Assembly (NCBI RefSeq): GCF_003363265.1 | Contig: NZ_QRBF01000001.1 | Span: 1,148,451-1,212,450 of the forward strand | Origin: Dyella psychrodurans | GTDB taxonomy: Bacteria; Pseudomonadota; Gammaproteobacteria; Xanthomonadales; Rhodanobacteraceae | Direction: 5' to 3' | DNA length: 64,000 nt | In this document: one piece after another, positions 49,367 to 58,631 of the stretch | Numbering within the stretch: position 1 is the stretch's first letter | Layout of the letters: each line of letters begins with the position of its first letter | The notes under the pieces: generated by a model | The model's input: only the letters and a program-made list of their open reading frames with translations | The model's database searches: none | What the model was told of the DNA's origin: nothing | Position numbers and translations under genes: made by a program

Positions 49367-50311
49367 ATGCACGTGCGTCATATCTCGGCCGCGCTGGCCG
49401 TCGCGATCAGCCTGTTGACCCTGCCGGCTGCTGCCGACACGCCGAAGGCGACACCCACCGCGAAAGAATTGATCGCCAAGTCCAAGCCGCAGGAATGGCG
49501 CACGCCGGATCCGGAAAACCTGCTCTACATGCAATTGCCGCAGGGCCGCGTGGTGATCGAGCTTGCCCCTGATTTCACACCGCTGCACGCCGCCAATATC
49601 CGCACGCTGGTGCGCGAGCACTATTTCGACGGGCTGGCGATCATCCGCGTGCAGGACAACTTCGTGACGCAGTGGGGCGATCCCAACGACGACGACAACG
49701 GTGACAAAAGCAAGATCAAGTCGCTGGGTACGGCAAAGAGCAAACTGCCGCCGGAATACACGCGCACGGTCGATTCCAAACTGCCCTGGACTCCCCTGCC
49801 CGACGGCGACGTTTATGCGCCGCAGGCAGGCTTCACGGAAGGCTTTCCCGCAGCGCGCGATCCCGCCACGGGACGCGAATGGCTGACCCATTGCTACGGC
49901 ATGGTCGGCGTGGCGCGCGATATCGCACCTGATAGCGGCAGCGGCAATTCGCTGTATGCGGTGATCGGCCAGGCGCCCCGTGGACTCGACCGCAACCTCG
50001 CCATCGCCGGTCGCGTGATCGAGGGCATGCAGTACCTCTCGGCCTTTCCGCGCGGCACCGGGCCGCTGGGCTTCTACACGCAGGCGGCGCAGCGCACGCC
50101 GATCGTTTCGGTTCGCGTCGCGGCCGATCTGCCGCCGTCGGAGCGGGAAAAACTGCAGGTGCTGCGCACCGACAGCGCGACGTTCGCCGCCATCGTCGAA
50201 GCCAAGCGCAATCGCCGCGATGCGTTCTACACGCTGCCGGCCGGCAAGATCGATGTATGCAACATCGACATTCCCGTGCGCACCGAACCCGCCGCAAGCG
50301 CCCAGCATTGA
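49367..50311 (+). CDS. Periplasmic cyclophilin-type peptidyl-prolyl isomerase
   Basis: A 314-residue protein with a signal peptide (ISAALAVAISLLTLPAAADT). The cyclophilin domain spans about residues 55-250: VVIELAPDFTPLHAANIRTL, REHYFDGLAIIRVQDNFVTQ and WGDPNDDDNGDKSK near the start, and CYGMVGVARDIAPDSGSGNS and YAVIGQAPRGLDRNLAIAGR later. It is longer than minimal cyclophilins (about 165), with an insertion and a C-terminal extension ending NIDIPVRTEP. It should catalyse proline isomerisation in envelope proteins. AGGGGAAGCCC precedes the ATG. Some usual active-site positions differ, so activity is not certain. Confidence 0.9.
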   Translation: MHVRHISAALAVAISLLTLPAAADTPKATPTAKELIAKSKPQEWRTPDPENLLYMQLPQGRVVIELAPDFTPLHAANIRTLVREHYFDGLAIIRVQDNFVTQWGDPNDDDNGDKSKIKSLGTAKSKLPPEYTRTVDSKLPWTPLPDGDVYAPQAGFTEGFPAARDPATGREWLTHCYGMVGVARDIAPDSGSGNSLYAVIGQAPRGLDRNLAIAGRVIEGMQYLSAFPRGTGPLGFYTQAAQRTPIVSVRVAADLPPSEREKLQVLRTDSATFAAIVEAKRNRRDAFYTLPAGKIDVCNIDIPVRTEPAASAQH

Positions 50312-50458
50312 GCGACATCCACAACCAGGGATGAACCGCGTTGCGCTCATGAATCCGGCCTGAGCGCAAACACGCATTACACGATATTTTTGCCTGCGCC
50401 GTAGTTACGTGTCGGTGTGCCGGCTGTATGGTCGGCGTCGTAACGGAGGCACAGAAGC

Positions 50459-52573
50459 ATGAAGCGCATTTACAAATTGCTGGCCTGGATCGCGGGTCTG
50501 CTGCTGGTGCTGCTGGTCGCACTGATTCTGGTCGTCGCGCTGTTCGACTGGAATCGGCTGAAGCCGGTTATCGACGACAACGTCAGCGCTGCGATCGGCC
50601 ATCCGTTCGTCATTCAGGGCGACCTGACCGTGGCCTGGCAGCGCGAACCCGCACAGCAAGGACTGAGCGCGTGGGTGCCGTGGCCCACGTTCACCGCGCG
50701 CAGTATCCAGATCGCCAATCCATCCTGGACGAAGCAGCCGCAGTTTGCGCAGCTCGACGCCTTGCAGTTTCGTTTCTCGCCGCTCGGCCTGCTGGTTCAT
50801 CACATCGATGTGCCGTCGGTGCAATTGGTGGGCCCGCAGATCGATCTCGAACGCGACACGCACGGTCAGGCCAACTGGCTGTTTACGCTACCGCAAACCA
50901 CGACACCTTCAGCCTGGCAATTGAATCTGGGTGCCATCGGCTTCGACCAGGGTCACGTTGCACTGGACGATGCCCAGAACCGGCTGAAGCTTCAGGTGAC
51001 GATTACACCGTTGCAGCAAGCCATTCCTTACGACCAGATCGTGGCGCAAGCGACGGATGAAGCGCGTGCCGATGTCGGCCATGGCGTCGGAAAGACGGCC
51101 GAATCCAACAAGACGCAGCCGGACATGTCGGCCGGCGCCGCCCGCACGAATTACCAATTCGCGTGGACGGCCGACGGCAGTTATCAGGGCACGCCAGTTA
51201 CCGGCACGGGCAAGTCCGGCGCCATGCTCGCTCTGCAACAGACGGATCAGCCCTTCCCCGTGCAAGCGCGCATGCACATCGGCGACAGCAAGATCGCCCT
51301 GGTCGGCACATTGACCGATCCCGTGCATCTAGGGGCGCTCGACCTGCGCGTGTGGTTCGCCGGCACCAGCATGGCCAAGCTGTATCCCATCACGGGCATC
51401 ACCCTGCCCGATACGCCGCCCTACGGCACGGAAGGCCACCTTGTGGCCGAGTTGCATCCGCACGGCAGTCGTTTCGACTATCGCGATTTCCGCGGTCGCG
51501 TCGGTCAGAGCGATCTGGGCGGCCATGTCCAGCTCGTCACCGGCGGGGACCGTCCGAAGCTAAGCGGCGATATCCACTCGCAGCAGCTGCGCTTCGTCGA
51601 TCTCGCCCCGCTGATCGGTGCGGACAGCAAGGCCGAAAAGCAGCAGCGTGGCGACACCACGCAGCAACCCGCCGACAAGGTTCTGCCGGTAGAAACATTC
51701 CGCACCGATCGCCTGCGCACGATGGATGCAGACGTGACCTTCAGCGCCGCACGGATCGAACACCCCACTTCGACGCCCATCGACTCGCTCAGCGCCCGCG
51801 TATGGCTCGACAACAGTGTGCTGCAGATCGATCCGCTGCATATGGGCGTCGCGGGCGGCACGATCGATGGCATGTTGCGCGTCGACGGTGGTGCACAACC
51901 CATGCGCGGCGCGCTGCAATTGAACGCGCGGCACCTTCAGCTGAAACAGCTATTCCCGACCTTCGGCCCGATGAGCAGCAGCTTCGGCGAGATCAACGGA
52001 GACGTTGCCTTGAACGCGCACGGCAATTCCGTGGCGGCGTTGATGGGCGATGCGAACGGCGACGTGAAGCTGCTGATGAACGACGGCGCGATCAGCAAGA
52101 CGCTGCTGGAGACGGCCGGCTTGAACGTTGCCAACGTGGTCGTCGAGAAAATGTTCGGCGACAAGACCGTGAAAATCAATTGCGCGGCGGCAGACCTTGG
52201 CGGCAGCGACGGTCTTTTCAACAGCAAGCTGTTCGTCTTCGACACGGACGACGCGACCGTCAATGTGGACGGCACGGTCAATTTCGCGAACGAACACATG
52301 GATCTGAACATCACCCCGCATACCAAGGGCTTCCGGGTCTTTTCGCTGCGCTCGCCGCTCTACGTCAAAGGCACCTTCAAGAATCCGGACGTGGGCGTGC
52401 ATGCGGGGCCGCTGCTGCTGCGCGGCGGCGGCGCGGTCGCGCTCGGTGTCCTGGCACCGCCGGCGGCACTGCTGGCCCTGGTCGCACCCAGCCACAGCGA
52501 CCACGCCAACACCTGCCAGCAGGTGCTTTCGTCGCTGCGCGATGTACCGCCGCCCCGTTCCATAAAGCGGTAA
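50459..52573 (+). CDS. AsmA family protein
   Basis: A 704-residue protein of the AsmA/TamB-like envelope family. One N-terminal transmembrane helix (AWIAGLLLVLLVALILVVAL) is followed by the AsmA opening FDWNRLKPVIDDNVSAAIGH. A long beta-helical region comes next, and the C-terminal AsmA signature reads FGEINGDVALNAHGNSVAAL, LLMNDGAISKTLLETAGLN and FRVFSLRSPLYVKGTFKNPD. Such proteins bridge the periplasm and take part in lipid transport and outer-membrane homeostasis. GGAGG lies ten nt upstream of the ATG. It is a single gene. Confidence 0.93.
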   Translation: MKRIYKLLAWIAGLLLVLLVALILVVALFDWNRLKPVIDDNVSAAIGHPFVIQGDLTVAWQREPAQQGLSAWVPWPTFTARSIQIANPSWTKQPQFAQLDALQFRFSPLGLLVHHIDVPSVQLVGPQIDLERDTHGQANWLFTLPQTTTPSAWQLNLGAIGFDQGHVALDDAQNRLKLQVTITPLQQAIPYDQIVAQATDEARADVGHGVGKTAESNKTQPDMSAGAARTNYQFAWTADGSYQGTPVTGTGKSGAMLALQQTDQPFPVQARMHIGDSKIALVGTLTDPVHLGALDLRVWFAGTSMAKLYPITGITLPDTPPYGTEGHLVAELHPHGSRFDYRDFRGRVGQSDLGGHVQLVTGGDRPKLSGDIHSQQLRFVDLAPLIGADSKAEKQQRGDTTQQPADKVLPVETFRTDRLRTMDADVTFSAARIEHPTSTPIDSLSARVWLDNSVLQIDPLHMGVAGGTIDGMLRVDGGAQPMRGALQLNARHLQLKQLFPTFGPMSSSFGEINGDVALNAHGNSVAALMGDANGDVKLLMNDGAISKTLLETAGLNVANVVVEKMFGDKTVKINCAAADLGGSDGLFNSKLFVFDTDDATVNVDGTVNFANEHMDLNITPHTKGFRVFSLRSPLYVKGTFKNPDVGVHAGPLLLRGGGAVALGVLAPPAALLALVAPSHSDHANTCQQVLSSLRDVPPPRSIKR

Positions 52574-52700
52574 GGCCTCCCTGCTGCAACGGTAGCCGCG
52601 AAGTGACGAATCGACGCGGTCGATTGGCCATCCGAATGTATCCAAAGGGGAGGCGCGAGCCGGATAGAATGGCGAACCCTTCCCATCCACCCCGGTCATC

Positions 52701-53630
52701 ATGCAGTCCGTCAACAAGGCCCGCCTGCAAATCCACTTTTGCGTGCTGCTGTGGGGCTTCACCGCCATCCTCGGCAAACTGATCACCCTGCCCGCCCTGG
52801 CACTGGTGTGGTGGCGCATGCTGCTGGTATCGGGTGCATTGCTGCTGATACCCGGCGTGTGGCGCGGCCTGCGCGCAATGACGATGAAGTTGCGTCTGGC
52901 CTATGCAGGCATCGGCGTACTGGTGTCGCTGCACTGGCTGACGTTCTACGCCTCGATCAAGCTCGCCAATGCTTCCGTCGGCGCGACCTGCATTGCGCTG
53001 GGGCCGGCTTTCCTTGCGTTTATCGAGCCATGGGTGGCACGCCGCCGCTTCGATCCGCGTGAGTTGCTGGTCGCCATGGCCGTGGTGCCGGGCGTGGCGA
53101 TGGTGGCCGGTGGCGTACCGCCCGGCATGCGTCTTGGCATTGCCGTGGGCGTTCTCTCCGCTTTGTTTGTCGCGCTGTTTGGCTCATTCAACAAACGATT
53201 GGTGGAGCATGGCGACCCTCTCACCGTGACGTGCATTGAACTCGGCACAGGTGCGGCGTTCCTTACGCTGCTTGCTCCGCTGCTGCCTCACACGGGACCT
53301 GCGTTCGTTTTGCCCAGTACGCACGATGCCGTGTTGCTGCTGACCCTGGCCTTCGGCTGCACGCTGCTGCCCTTTTCGCTGGCACTGGTCGCGCTGCGCC
53401 ATATCAGCGCGTTCGCGACGCAGATGATCACCAACCTGGAACCTGTCTACGCGATCGTCCTGGCGATCCTGTTGCTTGGCGAACAGCGCCAGCTCGATAT
53501 CTGGTTCTACGTCGGTGTCGTGGTGATTCTGGCCGCGGTGTTTGCGCATCCGCTGCTGCATCGGGTTGATCGCAAGGCGTCGCAGCCTGAGTTGCTTGGC
53601 ACCGCCGAAAGCCACAACGTGGTGGATTGA
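52701..53630 (+). CDS. EamA/DMT family transporter
   Basis: A 309-residue inner-membrane protein with about ten helices arranged as two EamA repeats: FCVLLWGFTAILGKLITLPA, WLTFYASIKLANASVGATCI and ALGPAFLAFIEPW in the first, and LLTLAFGCTLLPFSLALVAL, TQMITNLEPVYAIVLAILLL in the second. DMT transporters export metabolites or drugs; the subgroup looks RhaT/YdcZ-like and substrate is unknown. It is convergent with the LysR gene, the two stops being 5 bp apart. Confidence 0.92.
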   Translation: MQSVNKARLQIHFCVLLWGFTAILGKLITLPALALVWWRMLLVSGALLLIPGVWRGLRAMTMKLRLAYAGIGVLVSLHWLTFYASIKLANASVGATCIALGPAFLAFIEPWVARRRFDPRELLVAMAVVPGVAMVAGGVPPGMRLGIAVGVLSALFVALFGSFNKRLVEHGDPLTVTCIELGTGAAFLTLLAPLLPHTGPAFVLPSTHDAVLLLTLAFGCTLLPFSLALVALRHISAFATQMITNLEPVYAIVLAILLLGEQRQLDIWFYVGVVVILAAVFAHPLLHRVDRKASQPELLGTAESHNVVD

Positions 53631-53634
53631 TGCT

Positions 53635-54531
53635 TCAGCGGGACGCGAGGCGATCGCGCATGAAGTCGATGAAGCCGCGAACTTTCGCGGGCGGTTGCGG
53701 ATCCGGATACACCGCGTAGATGCCGCCTTCAGGCACGCGATACTGCGCCAGCAGTACTTGCAGACGGCCTGCCTGGATGTCTTCCTGCACAAGGTAATCG
53801 GGCAAGACCGATATGCCCGCGCCATGAAGTACCAACGCGCGGACCGCCGCGGCATTGTTGGCCTGCATGGCTTGACGCATCCGCACGACGCGACGGGTGC
53901 CGCTGCCGCGCGTGAATGTCCAGCGCAGCGGTGCGTTCAAGGCGGACATGGCGATCCACGGATGCGCGGCGAGATCCTCGGGCCGTCGCGGCACGCCATG
54001 TTCGGCCAGATAAGCAGGCGTCGCCATCACCAGTTGGCGAAAGCCGCCCAGGCGCGCGGCACGCAAACTCGAATCGCGCAGCCAGCCGATGCGGATCGCC
54101 AGATCGAAACGCTCCGCGATCAGGTCGCTGATCTGGTCGTTGATCACCAGATCCATGCTCAGCTGCGGATGCAGCTTGCGGAAATCCGCCAGGGCGGGCG
54201 CGACGACGGCCATGCCGTAATCGGTCGACGTCGTCAGACGCAAGGTGCCGGTGGGTGTGTTGCGCCGGTCGCCGATTCGTTCGATGGCGGCTTGCGCCTG
54301 TTCGAGCAGTTGCACGCAATCGGCATGGAAAGCCGCTCCTGCTTCGGTCAGCGCCATGCGTCGCGTGCTGCGCACGATCAGCGTGGCGCCCAGCTCCTGT
54401 TCCAATCGAAGCAGGTGCTGACTGACCATCGCCTTGGTCATGCCCAGTTGGACGGCCGCCGCCGTAAACGATCCGGCGCGCACCAGCGCCACGAAGACGG
54501 CCAGGCGATTGAAGTTGACATCGCGCTTCAT
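53635..54531 (-). CDS. LysR family transcriptional regulator
   Basis: A 298-residue LysR protein. The helix-turn-helix is AGSFTAAAVQLGMTKAMVSQ with HLLRLEQELGATLIVRSTRR. The effector domain starts at about residue 90 (GTLRLTTSTDYGMAVVAPAL) and carries DLIAERFDLAIRIGWLRDSS. It is divergent from the NAD(P)-binding oxidoreductase gene at 54644. Between the two starts lies the inverted repeat TGTCAA-N7-TTGACA, a good candidate site. Control of the neighbour is inferred; the arrangement is the third of this kind in the window. Confidence 0.93.
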   Translation of the reverse strand: MKRDVNFNRLAVFVALVRAGSFTAAAVQLGMTKAMVSQHLLRLEQELGATLIVRSTRRMALTEAGAAFHADCVQLLEQAQAAIERIGDRRNTPTGTLRLTTSTDYGMAVVAPALADFRKLHPQLSMDLVINDQISDLIAERFDLAIRIGWLRDSSLRAARLGGFRQLVMATPAYLAEHGVPRRPEDLAAHPWIAMSALNAPLRWTFTRGSGTRRVVRMRQAMQANNAAAVRALVLHGAGISVLPDYLVQEDIQAGRLQVLLAQYRVPEGGIYAVYPDPQPPAKVRGFIDFMRDRLASR

Positions 54532-54542
54532 GCCCGAATGAT

Positions 54543-54561
54543 TGTCAAATATAGCTTGACA
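54543..54561. promoter_or_regulatory. LysR-type operator / symmetric divergent promoter element
   Basis: TGTCAA and TTGACA form a perfect inverted repeat spaced by 7 bp, placed 12 bp from the lysR start and 83 bp from the oxidoreductase start. Each arm is also a perfect -35 hexamer (TTGACA) on one strand, so the element could both bind the regulator and carry overlapping promoters. Confidence 0.65.
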
Positions 54562-54643
54562 GTCAATTATGGATTGGGACGTTTATCGAGCCAATGCAAG
54601 CGCGCATGCTTTGCTCCATCGACTTCCTTGATGGAGATATGCC

Positions 54644-55285
54644 ATGAAACTGGTTCTGTTCGGTGCCACCGGCCACATCGGCCACGCGATCCTTGAAGAA
54701 GCACTCGCGCGCGGCCACGACGTGACGGCGGTGGTACGCGATGCCGGACGCCTCGCGACGCGCAACGCGAAGCTGCATGTCGTAGTGGGCGACGTTGCCC
54801 AACCCGGCAGCTGGCGTGCCGCGGCCCAAGGTGCCGGCGCCGTGATCGCCAGCCTGTCTGCACGCCGCGACGGCAACCCGGACAATGTCCCGAACGCCGC
54901 AAAAGCCTTGCTCGATACCCTGCCCGCCATCGGTGTGAAACGTCTGCTGTGGGTGGGCGGTGCCGGCAGCCTGGAAACGGCGCCGGGCGTCAAGGTGATC
55001 GACGATCCGAATTTCCCCGCGGCGTGGAAACCGGAAGCCGAAGCCCAGGCACGCACGCTGGACATCTTCCGTGCCAGCAAGGCCGACATCGATTGGACCT
55101 ATATCAGCCCCGCCGCCCTGATCGAGGATGGCGCACGCACCGGCAGCTATCGCCTGGGCGGCGACAAGCTGCTGACCGACGCCAACGGCGTCAGCCGCAT
55201 CACCGTGCCCGACTATGCCGTGGCCTTGCTCGACCGCCTGGACGAGCACGACGCACCGCGCCAACGCATTACCGTGGCGTATTGA
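54644..55285 (+). CDS. NAD(P)-binding oxidoreductase (NmrA/atypical SDR)
   Basis: A 213-residue protein with the N-terminal dinucleotide-binding motif LVLFGATGHIGHAILEEALA (GATGxxG), AVVRDAGRLATRN and VVVGDVAQPGSW, then DIDWTYISPAALIEDGARTG. It is the YwnB/BVR-B-like group of short atypical SDRs, flavin or biliverdin reductase-like, and lacks the YxxxK pair. GGAG precedes the ATG at nine nt. Its divergent LysR neighbour and the shared inverted repeat suggest induction by an unknown electrophile or metabolite. RlmJ follows 57 bp later. Confidence 0.9.
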   Translation: MKLVLFGATGHIGHAILEEALARGHDVTAVVRDAGRLATRNAKLHVVVGDVAQPGSWRAAAQGAGAVIASLSARRDGNPDNVPNAAKALLDTLPAIGVKRLLWVGGAGSLETAPGVKVIDDPNFPAAWKPEAEAQARTLDIFRASKADIDWTYISPAALIEDGARTGSYRLGGDKLLTDANGVSRITVPDYAVALLDRLDEHDAPRQRITVAY

Positions 55286-55342
55286 GTCGGCCTCGCAGCA
55301 GGCTGGGATCTATACTCATCACCCCAGCCTGCAGCGACCGCC

Positions 55343-56284
55343 ATGAACTACCGCCACGCCTACCATGCAGGCAATTTTGCCGACGTCCTCAAACACAGCG
55401 TGCTGTTCGCGCTGATCCAGGCGCTGCGGGTCAAAGACACGCCTTTTGCCCTGATCGACACCCACGCGGGCAGCGGCTGTTACGCACTCGACAGCGAGGA
55501 AGCCGGCAAGACCGGCGAATATCGCGAAGGGATCGCACGCCTGCTGTTTCCCGATCTGCATCACTCGGCGCATGCATCCGGCGCGGCACTGCCGCCGTTG
55601 CTACGCCATTGGCTCGACACGATCCTGTCGCTGCCGGGCAACGAACATGGCCTGAAGCTTTATCCGGGTTCGCCACTGCAAGCCGCTCGCGCCATGCGCG
55701 ATACCGACAGCGCGCAACTGTGCGAACTGCATCCGGAAGAAGCGGCGAGCCTGCGAGAGCTGTTCCATCATGATCGTCGCGTGCACGTGCATAACCGCAA
55801 CGGTTACGAAGCGCTGAAGGCGCTGCTTCCGCCCAAGGAGAAGCGCGGGCTGGTGTTGATCGATCCGCCCTATGAAGCACAGGAAGCGGAATATCGGCTG
55901 ATCGACACCGCCTTGAAGGCAGCGCTGGAACGCTGGCCCACCGGCATTTACGCCATCTGGTATCCGATCAAGCTTCGCAGCCAGGTGCAACCGTTCCTGC
56001 GCGGATTGCAGCACGGCTCCGCGCGGCGCGTGCTGCGCGCGGAGCTGCTGGTGCATCCGGACGATTCGCCGCTGCGCCTGAACGGCTCGGGCATGGTCAT
56101 TCTCAATGCACCCTGGAACCTCGACCAGGTGTTGCGCGAACCGCTGCGGGCGATGGCGCAGCTTTTGTCGCAAGAACGCGCGGCGGAATGGCGACTCGAT
56201 TGGTTGAAGCAGGACAACGACGCGCAAGCCGAACCGAAACCCACGCACATAAGCCGACTACCGCCACCGAAGCGGGCCCGCTAA
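55343..56284 (+). CDS. rlmJ: 23S rRNA (adenine(2030)-N6)-methyltransferase RlmJ
   Basis: A 313-residue SAM-dependent methyltransferase. The start MNYRHAYHAGNFADVLKHSV is the RlmJ signature, followed by ALIDTHAGSGCYALDSEEAG (SAM site) and LVLIDPPYEAQEAEYRLIDT with the DPPY catalytic motif of adenine-N6 methyltransferases. GSGMVILNAPWNLDQVLREP near the end is also conserved. The C-terminal 30 residues extend beyond E. coli RlmJ (280). It modifies A2030 of 23S rRNA. The gene is transcribed alone or with slp 38 bp downstream. Confidence 0.95.
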   Translation: MNYRHAYHAGNFADVLKHSVLFALIQALRVKDTPFALIDTHAGSGCYALDSEEAGKTGEYREGIARLLFPDLHHSAHASGAALPPLLRHWLDTILSLPGNEHGLKLYPGSPLQAARAMRDTDSAQLCELHPEEAASLRELFHHDRRVHVHNRNGYEALKALLPPKEKRGLVLIDPPYEAQEAEYRLIDTALKAALERWPTGIYAIWYPIKLRSQVQPFLRGLQHGSARRVLRAELLVHPDDSPLRLNGSGMVILNAPWNLDQVLREPLRAMAQLLSQERAAEWRLDWLKQDNDAQAEPKPTHISRLPPPKRAR

Positions 56285-56322
56285 GCTCGATCCCTGTCAG
56301 GCTTCATGCAAGGATCATCGTC

Positions 56323-56838
56323 ATGCCGATTCGCCTTTCACTCCGTTCACTGCGTTGGTTCGCTCCACTGTTTGCACTGGCGCTATCGGCGTGCGCACCG
56401 GCACCGATCTACAAGGTTGCTCCCGGCACGCTCGCCGTCCTGCCCGCCCAGGTTGCGCAATCGCCCGAGCAATACGGCAACGGCCAGGTGATCTGGGGCG
56501 GCAGCGTGATCAACGTGCGCAATTTTCCCGATCACAGCGAAGTGGAAATCCTGGCTTATCCGCTGGACTCCTCGCAGCGGCCTCAACCAAACGCGCATGC
56601 AGCGGGTCGCTTTATCGCGATCTTTCCGGGCTATGTCGAATCGTTCAATATTCCAGGCGGTTCGTTGATCACCATCAGCGGACAATTGAACGGCAGCCGC
56701 GCGGGGATGGTGGATCAGGCGGCCTATGTCTATCCGCTGGTCAGTGTCGCGCAATCGCATGTGTGGACGGCGGCGGAGATGAGCCAGGGTCATACGGATT
56801 TCCATTTCGGCGTGGGTGTAGCCGCAGGCTTCCGCTGA
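56323..56838 (+). CDS. slp: Slp family outer-membrane lipoprotein
   Basis: A 171-residue lipoprotein. The signal and lipobox are APLFALALSACAPAP. The mature part shows the Slp family pattern: VIWGGSVINVRNFPDHSEVE, ILAYPLDSSQRPQPNAHAAG, GRFIAIFPGYVESFNIPGGS and TISGQLNGSRAGMV, ending with YPLVSVAQSHVW. Slp is a starvation-inducible outer-membrane lipoprotein in E. coli; its exact role is unclear. AAGGATCATCGTC precedes the ATG. It is followed by a CDF transporter gene 25 bp later, probably co-transcribed. Confidence 0.92.
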   Translation: MPIRLSLRSLRWFAPLFALALSACAPAPIYKVAPGTLAVLPAQVAQSPEQYGNGQVIWGGSVINVRNFPDHSEVEILAYPLDSSQRPQPNAHAAGRFIAIFPGYVESFNIPGGSLITISGQLNGSRAGMVDQAAYVYPLVSVAQSHVWTAAEMSQGHTDFHFGVGVAAGFR

Positions 56839-56863
56839 TATCGGATCGGCAAGGAGTGGATGC

Positions 56864-57772
56864 GTGTCGGGCCATGCCAATTCACTGAAGGCCATCCTGC
56901 TCGCGCTGGGCGCGAATTTTGCGATTTTCATCGCCAAGCTTGTCGCCGCGATCATGACCGGCTCCGGCGCGATGATGGCCGAAGCCGTGCATTCGCTGGC
57001 CGACTGCGGGAATCAGGGACTGCTGTTGCTGGGCATGCAACAGGCGAAAAAGCCGTCCTCCGAGGAGTATCCGCTCGGCTGGGGACGCGCGATGTATTTC
57101 TGGTCGTTCGTGGTGGCGATGCTGCTGTTCGCGGTCGGCGGCCTGTTTTCTATCTACGAAGGCACGCACAAACTTACCGAGCCCCAGCCGCTGAAATGGC
57201 CGTGGCTGGCACTGGGCGTGCTGCTATTCGGCATCGCAGCGGAAAGCGTCTCGATGCGTGGCTGCATGCAGGAAGTGAATCGTGCGCGCGGCGAACAGGG
57301 CTTGTGGCAATGGTTTCGCGAAACGCGCTCCAGCGAGTTGCTGGTGATCTTCGGCGAAGACCTTGCCGCACTGATCGGCCTGTGCCTCGCCGCGGTGGCG
57401 ATTGGCGCCACCATGCTCACCGGCAATCTGCTGTTCGATGCACTGGGAACGATCGCCATCGGCGTTCTGCTGGTGGTGGTGGCGTTCGCACTGGCGATCG
57501 AGGTGAAGGCGCTGCTGATCGGCCAGGGCGTGGAGCCGCGCCGGCGTGCCGAGTTGCTCGCCTTTCTCGCGAGCCGCCCCGAGGTTGACGAGGTGCTCAA
57601 CCTGATCACCCTGCAGATGGGACCGGACGTGATGGTGGCGGTCAAGGCACGCATGGCGCCAACGCCGGATAATCTGAGCCTGATCGAGGCGATCAATACC
57701 GTGGAACGGGCCATGAAGGCCCACTTTGCCGAGATACGGTGGAGCTTCTTCGAACCGGACGTTGCCGACTGA
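56864..57772 (+). CDS. Cation diffusion facilitator family transporter
   Basis: A 302-residue inner-membrane metal/proton antiporter. About six helices are present (ANFAIFIAKLVAAIMTGSGA onward), with the metal-site HxxxD in MMAEAVHSLADCGNQ in helix 2 and an acidic ED pair in VIFGEDLAALIGLCLAAVAI in helix 5. The C-terminal cytoplasmic domain carries VDEVLNLITLQMGPDVMVAV. The start is GTG with AAGGAG upstream. CDF proteins expel Zn, Co, Fe or Mn; which metal is not shown. It follows slp by 25 bp. Confidence 0.93.
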   Translation: MSGHANSLKAILLALGANFAIFIAKLVAAIMTGSGAMMAEAVHSLADCGNQGLLLLGMQQAKKPSSEEYPLGWGRAMYFWSFVVAMLLFAVGGLFSIYEGTHKLTEPQPLKWPWLALGVLLFGIAAESVSMRGCMQEVNRARGEQGLWQWFRETRSSELLVIFGEDLAALIGLCLAAVAIGATMLTGNLLFDALGTIAIGVLLVVVAFALAIEVKALLIGQGVEPRRRAELLAFLASRPEVDEVLNLITLQMGPDVMVAVKARMAPTPDNLSLIEAINTVERAMKAHFAEIRWSFFEPDVAD

Positions 57773-57908
57773 AAGACATGCTGTAACGCAGCACAAAACC
57801 CAAAAGCGCCTCGTTTCAAACGTTCACCGGATAGCTGAAAGCCATGGATAGACGCGAGTAGAACGGTTGCTGCGCATTCATGTTGCAGTGCACACAGTAC
57901 GCTATAGT

Positions 57909-58529
57909 ATGGTCATGCCCATGACCTCTGCCTGCGAATCCGATTCCACCACGCGCCACGCCCAGCTGCCGCCGCGCAGCAGCGAGCGCTTTGCCTGCCC
58001 GCGCATCGTCACCACGCCTCACGGCGAGGTCGTGCACACGGCCGATGGCCGCGAACTGGTGATGCGCGACATCGAGCCCGGCGACATCGCCGCCATCCAG
58101 CGCTGCTTCAAGCGTTTGTCCCCGCAAGACGTGCGCCGTCGCTTCATGCATGCGATGTCGGAGCTGCCACCCTCGATGGCTCAGCGCCTGTGCCGCATCG
58201 ATCCGGCCATGGAAGCGGCCTATGTGCTGATGGACGAAACGGTGAAGCCCGCCGAATTGCGCGGCGTGGGCCGTATCTACGTCGACGAGGCCAGCAACAC
58301 CGCCGAGTTCTCCGTGCTGGTGGAACTGGAGTGGACGCGCATCGGCCTCGGCGCGCTGCTGATGCAGCGCCTGGTCGACGAATCCTGCCGCCGCGGCCTG
58401 AGCGAGCTGTGGGGCTATGTGCTGATGGAAAACCGCCCGATGCTGCAGCTCTGCAAGGAGATCGGCTTCGTCGCCAAGATGGTGCCCGGCGAAGCGGGCA
58501 CGGCGCAGATCAGCCTCGCGCTTCAATAA
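57909..58529 (+). CDS. GNAT family N-acetyltransferase
   Basis: A 206-residue protein. After about 40 residues of variable leader, the GNAT domain begins at LVMRDIEPGDIAAIQRCFKR and contains RRRFMHAMSELPPSMAQRLC, EFSVLVELEWTRIGLGALLM (the acetyl-CoA pyrophosphate loop region with RIGLGALL) and LWGYVLMENRPMLQLCKEIG. Such domains resemble the C-terminal acetyltransferase part of Pat-type protein acetylases, here alone. Two more ATG codons lie close to the chosen start and none has a clear ribosome site. Substrate unknown. Confidence 0.88.
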   Translation: MVMPMTSACESDSTTRHAQLPPRSSERFACPRIVTTPHGEVVHTADGRELVMRDIEPGDIAAIQRCFKRLSPQDVRRRFMHAMSELPPSMAQRLCRIDPAMEAAYVLMDETVKPAELRGVGRIYVDEASNTAEFSVLVELEWTRIGLGALLMQRLVDESCRRGLSELWGYVLMENRPMLQLCKEIGFVAKMVPGEAGTAQISLALQ

Positions 58530-58631
58530 GCGCTCCAAACGACTGTCACGGCAGGCCCCAGGTTCGACGCGCTACACTTGCGCGCTCGATTGGCGCGCCA
58601 CGAGGGCTGCGCCCGCCTACGTCGCCTCTCC

